In this document: piece by piece, positions 1 to 9,100 of the stretch
Layout of the letters: each line of letters opens with the position of its first letter
How positions within the stretch are numbered: position 1 is the first letter of the stretch
Source: Paracoccaceae bacterium
GTDB lineage: Bacteria > Pseudomonadota > Alphaproteobacteria > Rhodobacterales > Rhodobacteraceae
Direction of reading: 5' to 3'
Length of the DNA stretch: 49,244 nt
Assembly: GCA_026709265.1 (NCBI GenBank)
Contig: JAPOTI010000078.1
Location: 1-49,244, forward strand
Notes under the pieces: model-generated
What the model saw: the letters and a program-made list of their open reading frames with translations, nothing else
The model's database searches: none
Told to the model about the DNA's origin: nothing
Translations under genes and position numbers: made by a program

Positions 1-56
1 AAAAGGCCGTTGACTGCCTCTACGAAGGTAGCTGATAACGGGGGCAAGTAGTTACT
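1..56. repeat. Terminal inverted repeat, left copy
   Basis: The first 56 bases are an exact reverse complement of the last 56 bases of the window; the match stops at base 57. Both copies end facing inward with CAAGTAGTTACT. The copies lie upstream of ilvI and of the SDR gene. The window carries ordinary core genes, so a contig broken at two copies of a genomic repeat is more likely than a linear replicon. Confidence 0.9.
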
Positions 57-142
57 GTCGTTGTTCTGACAAATTCTTAGACCCTTTTTGCCATCAATGC
101 TCTGTAGCTGGCCCTTGCGCAATCAAAATATCGCAGCTGGTG

Positions 143-171
143 TTGACGCAATAGATTGTGGAAATTAATGC
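143..171 (+). promoter_or_regulatory. Possible promoter of ilvIH
   Basis: TTGACG (143-148) is followed after 17 bases by TAATGC (166-171), a fair -35 and a weak -10. A Shine-Dalgarno AAGGAA (185-190) sits 8 bases before the ilvI ATG at 199. I see no leader peptide or attenuator hairpin in the short leader. Confidence 0.35.
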
Positions 172-198
172 TGCCGCTTCTCATAAGGAACCGTCTTC

Positions 199-2022
199 AT
201 GAATATTGGTCAACAGACGACTCCTTCAAAAGATATTGGCAATGGATCCGGCATGCATAATGACGATGAATTGATTCCTGGCGCACAGATTGTCATTGAG
301 GCCCTGAAGGATCAGGGTGTCGAAGTCGTCTTCGGATATCCCGGTGGCGCGATTCTTCCCATTTATGACTGGCTGCCCAGAGCCGCTTCAAATTCGATTC
401 ACCATGTTTTGGTCAGACATGAGCAAGGCGCGGTCCACGCGGCCGAAGGATATGCACGGGCGTCCGGCAAGCCTGGGGTGGTGCTCGTTACGTCTGGCCC
501 GGGCGTCACCAATTCCATCACCGGACTCGCAGATGCCAAGATGGACTCGGTGCCGATTATACTGATCTCCGGCCAGGTGCCGACTTTCATGATTGGAACG
601 GATGCGTTTCAAGAGGCGGATTCGGTCGGTATATCGCGCCCGTGCACGAAGCATAATTGGCTGGTTAAGGATACCGACGAAATCGCGGAAGTCATCCATT
701 CGGCCTTCCACATTGCGCAGTCCGGTCGCCCTGGCCCCGTATTGATCGATATTCCCAAGAATGTTCAGATTGCGAAGGGGCGCTATCAGCCGCCGGGATC
801 AGAACATCGACGACGCTATTATCCGGTGACACAGCCTGATGCGGATAAAATCGCAACTCTGGCTGCATGGATGGAGAGTGCCAAGCGGCCGATCTTTTAT
901 ACCGGCGGTGGTGTCGAAAGATCAGGAGAACGTGCTTCGGTATTGCTGCGTGAATTGGTTGATGCGACCGGCTTTCCAGTGACCTCGACGGTCATGGGAC
1001 TCGGCTGCTATCCGGCATCCGGAAGGAATTGGCTGGAAATGTTGGGAATGCATGGCAGTTACGAAGCCAATAACGCGATGCATGATTGCGATTTGATGAT
1101 CAATGTCGGCGCGCGATTCGACGACCGCATTACCGGGCGGATTTCTCATTTCAGCCCACATTCGAAAAAGGCACATATCGATATTGATCCATCGTCAATC
1201 AATAAGAATGTCCAGGTTGATCTTGAAATCATCGGTGATGCCACTCGCGCTCTGGAGATGTTATTTGAAGCGTGGGATCACCGCGGGCGGCGCACCGACG
1301 AGGCCGGTCTCGTCGAATGGTGGAAACAGATTAATCACTGGCGCAAAAAAGATTGTTTTGCCTATGAGTTTGACCCGGTGCTGATCAAGCCCCAATATGC
1401 GTTGGAACGACTGGAGGCCTTGACCCGGGGAATGGATCGTTACGTCACCACCGAGGTTGGTCAACATCAGATGTGGGCCGCTCAATTCCTGAAGTTTGAA
1501 GAGCCACGCCGATGGCAGACGTCGGGAGGTCTCGGCACGATGGGTTATGGGCTCCCCTCCTCACTCGGAATCCAGAAGGCTTTTCCGAATGCACTTGTCA
1601 TCAATGTTGCAGGTGAAGCCAGCTGGTTGATGAATATGCAGGAAATGTGTACCGCCATTCAGGAACGCGCTCCAATCAAACAGTTTATTCTCAACAACGA
1701 GTATCTTGGTATGGTACGCCAATGGCAGGAGTTGTTGCATGAGGAAAATTACAGTCAGTCCTACTGCAGTTCACTGCCGGACTTTGTGAAACTTGCTGAA
1801 GCGTTCGGCTGTCTGGGCATTTCGGTGTCAGAGCCAAACAGGCTGGATAATGCGATTCAGGAAATGCTGGCTTATGATGGACCCGTGATTCTTGATTGTC
1901 GTGTGGCCAAAACCGAGGGTTGTTATCCAATGATACCAGCCGGCAACGCGCATAACGAAATGTGGCTTGGCCCGCCGGATCGCAAGAAGGCGGATCAGCA
2001 AAACGAATCTGTCCTTGTCTGA
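199..2022 (+). CDS. ilvI: Acetolactate synthase, large (catalytic) subunit
   Basis: 607 residues. Thiamine-diphosphate enzyme that condenses two pyruvates (or pyruvate and 2-oxobutyrate) in the first common step of valine, leucine and isoleucine synthesis; cytoplasmic. N-terminal PYR domain with FGYPGGAILPIYD and catalytic Glu75 in RHEQGA, central domain, then the C-terminal TPP domain. The metal/TPP motif, normally GD(A/G)S, reads GEAS here (Glu473), with the paired Asn at 499-500. I recall this GEAS form from Rhodobacterales. The start at 199 has AAGGAA 8 bases upstream and gives an N-terminal extension of about 25 residues; Met19 is an alternative. ilvH follows after 18 bases, so the pair is an operon. 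Confidence 0.95.
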   Translation: MNIGQQTTPSKDIGNGSGMHNDDELIPGAQIVIEALKDQGVEVVFGYPGGAILPIYDWLPRAASNSIHHVLVRHEQGAVHAAEGYARASGKPGVVLVTSGPGVTNSITGLADAKMDSVPIILISGQVPTFMIGTDAFQEADSVGISRPCTKHNWLVKDTDEIAEVIHSAFHIAQSGRPGPVLIDIPKNVQIAKGRYQPPGSEHRRRYYPVTQPDADKIATLAAWMESAKRPIFYTGGGVERSGERASVLLRELVDATGFPVTSTVMGLGCYPASGRNWLEMLGMHGSYEANNAMHDCDLMINVGARFDDRITGRISHFSPHSKKAHIDIDPSSINKNVQVDLEIIGDATRALEMLFEAWDHRGRRTDEAGLVEWWKQINHWRKKDCFAYEFDPVLIKPQYALERLEALTRGMDRYVTTEVGQHQMWAAQFLKFEEPRRWQTSGGLGTMGYGLPSSLGIQKAFPNALVINVAGEASWLMNMQEMCTAIQERAPIKQFILNNEYLGMVRQWQELLHEENYSQSYCSSLPDFVKLAEAFGCLGISVSEPNRLDNAIQEMLAYDGPVILDCRVAKTEGCYPMIPAGNAHNEMWLGPPDRKKADQQNESVLV

Positions 2023-2040
2023 TTTATGATGTGATAGACC

Positions 2041-2607
2041 ATGACCAATCTCAATCTCAAAAAGGGTGCGTCCCGCCGTTCGGCTTATGATCTGAGAAAA
2101 TCGCGCCCGTCCGCGGCCAAGACCCACACCTTATCGATTCTTGTGGATAATGAGGCCGGTGTTCTGGCGCGCATCGTTGGGCTATTTGCGGGCCGGGGTT
2201 TCAATATCGAAAGCCTGACTGTTACTGAAATCGACCATACTGGCCATCTTTCGCGAATTACCGTTGTCAGTACGGCGAATGACGACATCATTCGGCAGAT
2301 CAGGGCGCAGTTGAAGAACGTGATTTCTGTTCATGAAATCGTTGACCTGACTTACGATGGCCCGTCAATTGAACGCGAACTCGCGTTGCATCTTGTGGAT
2401 GCGGACGACCGGGATCGTCAGAAAATATGCGCGCTGGCGGACAAGTTCAAAGCGCGACTACTGGATACGCCAACAGGTCAGCTCGTGATTGAACAAACGG
2501 GAACCCCGCATGATATCGACAGATTGTTTGATCAACTCCGTGAGATGGGTCTCAAGGAAGTCTCGCGAACAGGTGTCGTTGGCCTCCAACTTGATGATGC
2601 GCATTGA
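2041..2607 (+). CDS. ilvH: Acetolactate synthase, small (regulatory) subunit
   Basis: 188 residues. Regulatory partner of IlvI that activates the catalytic subunit and carries the valine-binding site for feedback inhibition. The N-terminal ACT domain is clear (about residues 30-105, with VDNEAGVLARI and GRGFNIESL), followed by the C-terminal ALS_ss domain ending in RTGVVGL. It has about 25 extra basic N-terminal residues compared with short enterobacterial forms, as is common in alphaproteobacteria. It lies 18 bases after ilvI. ilvC, which often follows, is absent here; the next gene is an unrelated lipoprotein. Confidence 0.95.
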   Translation: MTNLNLKKGASRRSAYDLRKSRPSAAKTHTLSILVDNEAGVLARIVGLFAGRGFNIESLTVTEIDHTGHLSRITVVSTANDDIIRQIRAQLKNVISVHEIVDLTYDGPSIERELALHLVDADDRDRQKICALADKFKARLLDTPTGQLVIEQTGTPHDIDRLFDQLREMGLKEVSRTGVVGLQLDDAH

Positions 2608-2865
2608 CCTGCCGTCATTCTTCACGAGGCTGACGACAGTTGGTGTCAAACCATGGTGCAATTATCGACGCGAACAATGTGGACGACATGCATGCGAGAG
2701 CGGTTGGCCTTTGCGGCATGGCAGATAATCAAGTGAGATGAGACTTATTTTGCTTTTGAATCCGACTTCATTTAAGTTCGGGGGTTCCAGTCAGCACTTT
2801 TCATACATATGCGCCTTTACGCGCTTTTCAATTTCGTGAAACAGACATCCTGAAAGGAAGCCAAC

Positions 2866-3339
2866 ATGTCACTCAGACGAAAATCAATTTATCTCGGTGT
2901 TGCATTAGCCACAACGGTGACTCTGACAGCTTGTGACAGCCAGAATGAACTTGCAGGAACTGTCATCGGTGCAACCGTTGGTGGTGTCGTTGGTGATCAA
3001 TTCGGCGACGGCAGTGGCAACAAGGTCGCAACGGCAGTCGGCGCAATGGTCGGAGCCTATGTGGGGCAGCGCCTGGGGGCTCAACTTGATGAAACCTCGC
3101 GTCTACGCGCCAACGCTGCCGCCCAGCGCGCACTCTCGACCGGTGAAGAGATTTATTGGGAAAATCCGAATAATGCCAGTGGTGCCGCGAGCGGATCTTT
3201 CATTCCGAAACGGTCAGGAGTCACCGCATCCGGGCGTGAATGCCGCGAATACACAACGACGATCACTGTTGGTGGACGCGAAGAGCAAGGTTACGGTACA
3301 GCATGCCTCAGTCCGAGTGGCGACTGGGAAGTCGTTTGA
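2866..3339 (+). CDS. Glycine-zipper lipoprotein (17 kDa surface antigen-like)
   Basis: 157 residues. A signal peptide with lipobox LTAC puts the acylated Cys at residue 23. Residues about 30-72 form a glycine zipper (AGTVIGATVGGVVGDQFG and VGAMVGAYVGQRLG) of the 2TM glycine-zipper/Rickettsia 17-kDa antigen type, followed by a soluble domain with two Cys (REC and TAC) that could form a disulfide. Predicted lipid-anchored envelope protein, probably outer membrane; the molecular role is unknown. GAAAGGAAG lies just before the ATG. It stands alone, 258 bases after ilvH, so it probably has its own promoter. Confidence 0.85.
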   Translation: MSLRRKSIYLGVALATTVTLTACDSQNELAGTVIGATVGGVVGDQFGDGSGNKVATAVGAMVGAYVGQRLGAQLDETSRLRANAAAQRALSTGEEIYWENPNNASGAASGSFIPKRSGVTASGRECREYTTTITVGGREEQGYGTACLSPSGDWEVV

Positions 3340-3411
3340 AGCGACACAAGAAGATCATTCTTTGTTTGTTTCCACTTAGCGTAACTGAGGGGACCACCAA
3401 AAACTCCGGGG

Positions 3412-3879
3412 TCAGGCGGCAGGCCGCTCAATCTCTTGATCGGGAGTGGTTCTCAGGACGGGGTTCTGGTGATGTTGGCGTGCGGGCGTGTTGACACGGC
3501 AACAGGTCAGACTGTTGGGATGGGAGATGACCATTGATGGCGGTTCACCGGTCTCTCCAGAACCGGCGTCCCGTTCCCGTTCAACCGCCAGATTCCGTGA
3601 GGTGTGCAGGATGCGCACAATCTCCAGACCCTCTGAAGTCTGTCTGTCCACAATCATGAAAACCCTCATCACGACGAAATAGCGAAAGCCATATCCAGGC
3701 GGGTCAAACTCCGGCCGGGGTGAACCCAGAGAGGGATTGTCAGCAAGGGCTGTCACAGCATCTTGACATCTGTTTGCCAGGCGACGCGCCGGCGCGAGAC
3801 CCAATCAGTCAATCGTGAAAGCCGTGAGACTCCTGCGATCCGCGCGCGCCGCCTCGGAAACTGTCACGCGCACAGTCAT
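3412..3879 (-). pseudogene. parE: ParE/RelE-type toxin with an in-frame TGA
   Basis: The toxin starts at an ATG (3879-3877) that overlaps the parD stop as ATGA, reads 24 codons, meets TGA (3807-3805), then continues in the same frame with LGLAPARRLANRC and a typical ParE body: LADNPSLGSPRP, then a strand rich in Val/Ile, then IVRILHTSRNL. ParE relatives often have Trp just at this point, so a single TGG-to-TGA change explains the stop. An internal TTG at 3804 could restart translation but would lack the N-terminal helices. The C-terminal tail of about 40 residues after HTSRNL is longer than usual. Probably an inactivated toxin whose antitoxin is kept. Confidence 0.7.
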
Positions 3880-4163
3880 GCGCGCTGTGATTCCTCGATT
3901 CCGTCAAGTTCGTCATTCCATTCCGTGAAAAAACTGGCGGCATCCATGACCCGACCAGCCTCGAGATCGGCGACTCTCGCGGCAATCCGATCCTGAATGT
4001 GCGCAATCTCGGCCGCACGCACACGCGACTGCTGTTCCAACAGGCGAACACCTTCCCGGACAGCCTCACTGGTGGATTGATAACGACCGGATTCCACACA
4101 GGAGGCCAGGAAGTCCGCCGGCGCCGGTGTGACGAAGACGCTGATCGTCTCTGTTTTGACCAC
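3876..4163 (-). CDS. parD: ParD-type antitoxin
   Basis: 95 residues. A ribbon-helix-helix DNA-binding N terminus (about residues 1-45, ISVFVTPAPADFLASCVESG then YQSTSEAVREGVRLLE) is followed by a charged helical C-terminal tail that would wrap around the toxin. Members of this family neutralise ParE and repress their own operon. The stop overlaps the parE start by four bases (ATGA), the usual translational coupling. It remains intact although its toxin carries a nonsense codon. Confidence 0.8.
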   Translation of the reverse strand: MVKTETISVFVTPAPADFLASCVESGRYQSTSEAVREGVRLLEQQSRVRAAEIAHIQDRIAARVADLEAGRVMDAASFFTEWNDELDGIEESQRA

Positions 4164-4336
4164 CGATCCACTCCCCTACCGATTCACGGTCTGAGAATAA
4201 CGCACACACAGCCGATTGAACACACAATCGCGGATCGAGGGTCCAGGGACAACATTGTCCGGACTCGCACATCACCCCCATCAGGATTCCCGCACCAATC
4301 CGGGGACGTCGGTGGGAATGGCCGGGAGGAGGGTTT

Positions 4337-4363
4337 CCTCGCAACAAAGGTCCACGTTGCGAC
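4337..4363. repeat. 27-bp accessory-island motif, copy 1
   Basis: Starts CCTCGCAACAAAGG and ends CACGTTGCGAC. It forms an inverted pair with 4765-4791 (26 of 27 bases match), bounding the recombinase relic. Related copies lie at 36908-36934 and 37603-37629. A decayed version of the 66-bp repeat (GGATGTGTTGATTTGTCC) follows directly at 4366-4397. Confidence 0.85.
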
Positions 4364-4436
4364 ATAGGATGTGTTGATTTGTCCAACTGGGTTTGGACAG
4401 ATCGTGGATTTGGATCTCCTGGAATTGGGGTCTTGT

Positions 4437-4684
4437 CAGGCGGCTGATTTCAGGGGCAGGACCAGATCGACACCGACAACCCCATGGGGCGCGCCATGTT
4501 CACGATCATCGGGGCGATGGCCGAACTGGAATCTTCACTGATCAGCGAACGCGTCAGCACTGCCACGACCTCACTCAGCATCCGCGCTATTCACACGGCC
4601 ATCAATCAACAAATCGGCCGCGGACGGGTCGGGGAAATCACCCAACAGATCCACGCACCCGCAAAGGCAAAAAACGCCTCCTGA
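4437..4684 (+). pseudogene. Serine recombinase relic, internally deleted
   Basis: Carries only the middle and end of a resolvase/invertase-family protein: DQIDTDNPMGRAMFTIIGAMAE, ISERVS, then directly SLSIRAIH and a C-terminal tail ending AKNAS. Compared with the related minus-strand copy at 37708-38235, it lacks the whole N terminus with the catalytic Ser and about 30 codons between ISERVS and SLSIRAIH, which hold the HAARARGKRIGRPP linker. DNA similarity to the other copy runs to about 4799, beyond the coding end. It is bounded by the 27-bp inverted repeats and cannot encode an active enzyme. Confidence 0.8.
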
Positions 4685-4764
4685 TGACCTCTCCCCCTGC
4701 AGATCACACGCAACACCCGGAAAACACCCCGCAGAGGGAATTCCCATCACACCACACATCCTCT

Positions 4765-4791
4765 GTCGCAACGTGGACCTTTGTTGTGAGG
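4765..4791. repeat. 27-bp accessory-island motif, copy 2
   Basis: Starts GTCGCAACGTGG and ends TTTGTTGTGAGG. It is the exact reverse complement of 37603-37629 and the inverted partner of 4337-4363 (one mismatch). It lies at the 3' side of the recombinase relic, the same relative position as 37603-37629 beside the second recombinase copy. Confidence 0.88.
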
Positions 4792-5519
4792 AAGCCTCCG
4801 GCGTGCGGATCAGCCGTTCCCGCTTCGACCGTGTGGTGAGGTCGCTCGGTGCCCAAGCCGTCGAGTTCGAGCGGAAGGACGTGCCCGCGGCGGCGGCGGC
4901 ACTTGTGCTGCCGGTCGTCGCGGTCGACGGCACGGGGGTTCCGCTACGCGGGGCAGAACTCGAGGGCCGGGCGGGCCGGCAGGCGGACGGCGATGCGGCG
5001 CGGCGCTCTCGACAGCGAAGAGGTCGTGATCCTGTCCGACGGGGCGAAGTGGATCGAGAGTGCGATGCGAAAGGTCTTCGCGGGCATGAGGACGACCTGC
5101 GTGCGCGACATCTTCCCTGTGCTCGAGAGGCTTCAGGACGCCCTGAAAGAGATGGTGACGGACGGCCCCCGCGGCGGAAGGCCGCGTGCGACCGGCTCAA
5201 GGACCTGATCCGGGCTGGAAACGCGGTCCTGGCCAGCGAGGAACCCGCACCGTATGGCCGGCGCGACCCCGCAGTCGCGGAGTTCGTGCGCGACTGCCGC
5301 CCAAACCTCTACCGGATGCGCGACGACGAATCCCGCCGGCGTGGCATGCCCTGCGGCAGCGGAGTCATCGAGGGTGGCTGCAGGACCGTCGTCGTCGACA
5401 GGCTGAAGACAAGCGGCAGCCGCTGGTCGATCGACGGCGCGAACGGGATCATGGCCATCCGGTGCGGCTGGATGAACAACAGGATCGTCGACTGCCTCCA
5501 GTGGCAAGCGGCGGCCTGA
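4773..5519 (+). pseudogene. ISKra4-family transposase, frameshifted
   Basis: The first conserved block is VVAVDGTGVPL in one frame. The middle block (EEVVILSDGAKWI onward, about 5010-5150) is only readable one frame away. The C-terminal block (MPCGSGVIEGGCRTVVVDRL, then SGSRWSIDGAN) returns to the first frame. These are the blocks of ISKra4-type DDE transposases, so at least two frameshifts break the gene. The region is much richer in G+C than the flanking genes, which points to recent foreign origin. Its right end falls at about 5520, where a headless higA begins; I could not define clean terminal repeats. Confidence 0.75.
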
Positions 5520-5535
5520 ATGCGCAAATCTGGGC

Positions 5536-5814
5536 CGCGCCCCTCCCCACCCCGGTGCCTTCATCCGCATTGAGGCCCTTGAGGAATTGGGGTTGAGCGT
5601 TTCGGCGGCGGCGCGGATTCTCGGCGTGCGGCGTGCGACGCTATCGGACCTTCTGAACGGCAACGCCTCGCTATCGCCAGAAATGGCGCTCAGGGTCGAG
5701 AAGGCGTTCGGACTCAGCATGGACTTACTGCTCAGGATGCAGGCATGGCACGACGCGATGCAGATGCGCACGCGGGCCGACGAAATCGACGTTCGCAGAT
5801 ACCAGCCGGCGTGA
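5536..5814 (+). pseudogene. higA: HigA-like antitoxin, 5' end lost
   Basis: Reads HPGAFIRIEALEELGLSVSA onward, then the helix-turn-helix ARILGVRRATLSDLLNG, SPEMALRVEKAFG and an amphipathic tail. This is the usual HigA/VapI order starting at the HPG motif, but the codons before HPG run into the transposase remnant without an ATG, so the insertion removed the start. A TTG at 5587 could allow a shortened product of 75 residues. No HigB toxin lies beside it. Confidence 0.7.
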
Positions 5815-5928
5815 TCGGAGAGCCCCACAGTTTGCGGTAGTCTCGTAGAGTTTAGTAACCAACAAGCCAAAGCCCAATGCTTGCAGTTGCATGACGCACT
5901 CAGGAATATGGAGGACTGCAGTAGCGGT

Positions 5929-6016
5929 TTAAGGGCCGGAGGAGTTCCCGCCGCGACCAGCTGTCGCGTTACAGTGAGAGTTGTCCAAAACTAGCGATAA
6001 CTGTAACGGCCCTTAA
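5929..6016. repeat. Nested inverted repeat
   Basis: Outer arms TTAAGGGCCG (5929-5938) and CGGCCCTTAA (6007-6016) and inner arms CGTTACAGT (5967-5975) and ACTGTAACG (6000-6008) are perfect. On the right side the inner and outer arms are adjacent; on the left they are 28 bases apart. It could be a structured RNA, a recombination site or the end of the island. Confidence 0.7.
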
Positions 6017-6027
6017 CGGACATATCG

Positions 6028-6054
6028 AGGGCGGTCCGCGGTGTGCCCTTTTTT
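6028..6054 (+). terminator. Possible intrinsic terminator
   Basis: AGGGC (6028-6032) can pair with GCCCT (6045-6049), followed by a run of six T. The stem is short and the loop is 12 bases, so the call is weak. It would end rightward transcription out of the island before the convergent nrdJ. Confidence 0.3.
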
Positions 6055-6131
6055 GTTATATCCTCGGTAGATTTTAACCAGTCTGGACGTTTGGCAAGCG
6101 AGACATATGATTCCCTACAAGATCGACTGTG

Positions 6132-9100
6132 TCAACTGCATCCAGTCGTGGTTCCACATGTTACGCAATGCATGCATGTGCCACTGCGTACCAATGTATA
6201 ATTTCCGCATACGCCACACGGGTCGCCCTCAAAGCCCTTAATTCGTGCGGCCTGACTTTCTTTTGCCAATGCCATCTCCCCATTCGACGGCTCGAGTTCA
6301 GTTGGTTTCGGGGGCATTGATGCCGGTTTTGTCGAGTCATTGCCGACATCATTCTTGTCACTGTCAGAAACGAGCTGAAGGCGGTTTCGCAAGTAACCGG
6401 CAGACGCCACCTCTTTCAGAGCATCCTTCATTTGCGTCTCGGTTGATCCTTCGTTGGCCATGTCATGCATACCACCACTAATATCATCAAAACGGAATCC
6501 CTCAGGCTGGACATGTGCGAGTTCAGTACGATCAAGGTAACTGACACCAAGTTCCCGGAAAATATAGTCAATGATGGACTGGGCGTTCTTGATTGTGTCA
6601 TTGCCTTTCACCGCACCTGAAGGCTCAAACTTCGTAAAGACAAAGGCATTGACAAAAGTGTCGAGCGGGACTCCGTGCTGGAGGCCAATCGAAACCGCAA
6701 TTGCGAAATTATTCATCATGGCGCGAAAGCCAGCGCCTTCCTTGTGCATATCGATAAAGATCTCACCCAACGATCCATCCTGGTATTCGCCTGTCCGCAA
6801 ATAGACCTTATGACCACCAACCCACGCCTTTTGTGTGTATCCTTTTCGTCTGTGCGGGAGTTTTGCACGCCGCTCCCGTGCGTAGATCTGGCTCGCGCTT
6901 TGCACCAGTTCGACAACCTTGTCGTGCTGGTTACTGTCAATCTCCTGCCCGTCATCGTCGGCGCTGACGGCAACGGCGGCAGCAAGCGGCTGGCTCAGTT
7001 TGGATCCGTCACGATAAAGCGCAATTGCCTTGACCCCGAGCTTCCACGACGTCTCATAGGCTTCCTTGCACTCGGCAATAGTCGCATCGGCTGGCATATT
7101 CACGGTTTTTGAAATCGCACCGGATATAAAACTCTGTGCCGCGGCCATCATGGTGATATGACTCTCCACACTGAGAACCCGGCGACCCTTCTTCCCACAG
7201 GTGGCGGCGCAGTCAAAAACCGGGAGATGCTCGTCGCGGATATGCGGGGCACCTTCAAGAGTCATCGCACCACAGATATGTTCGTTAGCAGCGTCAATTT
7301 CATGCTCTGAAAAGCCCAGACTCTTGAGCAGGTCAAAAGCAGGATCTGCCATAGATTCGGCATTGATACCAAGAACATCGCGGCAAAAATCCGCACCCAC
7401 CGTTGTTGGATTCATGACAAATCGAATGTCGAAAGCGGATCGCATCTGTGTCTTGATTCGTGACAGTTCTTCGTCGCCAAAGCCAAGCCCCTGCAAAGTC
7501 TCTGTGTTGATATAGGGCGCTTCATCAATGGATGCATGTCCGACAGCATAACGCACCATCTCGTCAATCTGATTCTCTTCATATCCCAGTGTTCTCAGGG
7601 CATTCGGAACTGACCTATTGATGATCTTGAAGTAACCACCGCCGGCCAATTTCTTGAATTTGACGAGAGCGAAATCGGGTTCAATGCCCGTGGTGTCGCA
7701 ATCCATGACCAGTCCGATGGTTCCCGTCGGTGCGATAACCGTCGTCTGGGCGTTACGAAAACCCGATGATTTCCCTTCCGCAAGTGCGCGGTCCCAGGCT
7801 TCGCAGGCAAGTCGTGGCAACGTCTCATCGGGGCAATCTTCGGCGATCAGCGGCACCGGATTCGTCGTAAGCGAATCATATTTCTTGTGACCACCATAGG
7901 CCGCATTCCGGTGATTGCTGATAACCCGCAACATCTGTTTTGCATTTCGCCTGTATCCGGGGAAAGGCCCCAGTTCGGCCGCCATTTCTGCGGAAACGGC
8001 GTAGGATTCACCACACATCAGCGACGTCAGGGCACCGCAAAGTGCACGTCCCTGGCATGAGTCATAGGGGATTCCCATATTCATCAGCAAGCCGCCGATA
8101 TTTGCATAGCCCAGACCGAGGGTACGAAATCGATAGGACAATTTTGCAATGTCGCGGGCCGGAAACTGTGCCATCGTCACCGAAATTTCTAGGACGACCG
8201 TCAGCAAACGAATGGCATGGATGAATTGCGCATAATTGAATCGACCGTCCCGGTAGAACGACAGCAGGTTGAGCGATGCCAGGTTGCATGCCGTATTGTC
8301 GAGAAACATATATTCCGAACAGGGATTCGAGCCCCTGATTTCTCCATCGGTCGGGCATGTATGCCAGCTATTGATTGTATCATGAAACTGAACACCGGGA
8401 TCGGCGCAGGCCCATGCCGCATGTCCGACATCTTCCCACAATTCCCGGGCTGAAAGCGTCTTGGCAACCGCACCGTCGGTTCGACGCAGCAGGTTCCAAT
8501 CCCGATCCTGCGCTGCGGCATGCAGAAAATCGTCCGTCACCCGGACGGAATTGTTCGAGTTCTGCCCGGACACGGTTGCATAGGCCTCTGATTCCCATTC
8601 CGTATTGTAGGATTCGAATTCAATTTCCGTGTAACCCTGCCGGGCATATTGAATGACACGGTTGATATAGGCTTCAGGGACGCGCATGGACCGCGCTTGG
8701 CGTATGGCTTTTGCCAGGTCTTTGTTGTCCATCGGACTGCAGGCCTGCTCGCGCACGCCCTCAAAGCTGTTGATTGCGGCGAAAAGTGCACCCAAAGAAT
8801 CTTTGGTTATTTCTGAACCGGCGACAATGGAGGCAACCTTTTGTTCTTCCTTCACTTTCCAATTGACGAATTCCTCAATATCCGGATGATCGATATCACA
8901 AATGACCATTTTTGCGGCACGACGTGTCGTTCCTCCGGACTTGATGGCCCCCGCAGCCCGATCACCAATCTTCAGAAAACTCATCAACCCGCTCGATTTG
9001 CCCCCGCTGGCGAGAGGTTCATCACTGCCCCGAATATTGGAAAAATTCGTGCCGGTGCCCGAGCCAAATTTGAATAGTCGTGCCTCTTTCATCCACAGAT

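Larger units (their letters stand above)
5815..6131. other. Gene-free stretch after the first island
   Basis: No convincing gene. It contains a nested inverted repeat (5929-6016) and a short terminator-like hairpin (6028-6054), both annotated separately, and marks the boundary between the island and nrdJ. Confidence 0.6.

Noticed and set aside
3805-3807. TGA in parE as a recoded Trp or selenocysteine codon
   Set aside because: Other genes here end normally at TGA, no selenocysteine insertion structure is evident, and the site is not a redox position.
4571-5200. Minus-strand open frame of 209 codons
   Set aside because: Ser/Arg-rich shadow of the GC-rich transposase remnant and the recombinase relic.
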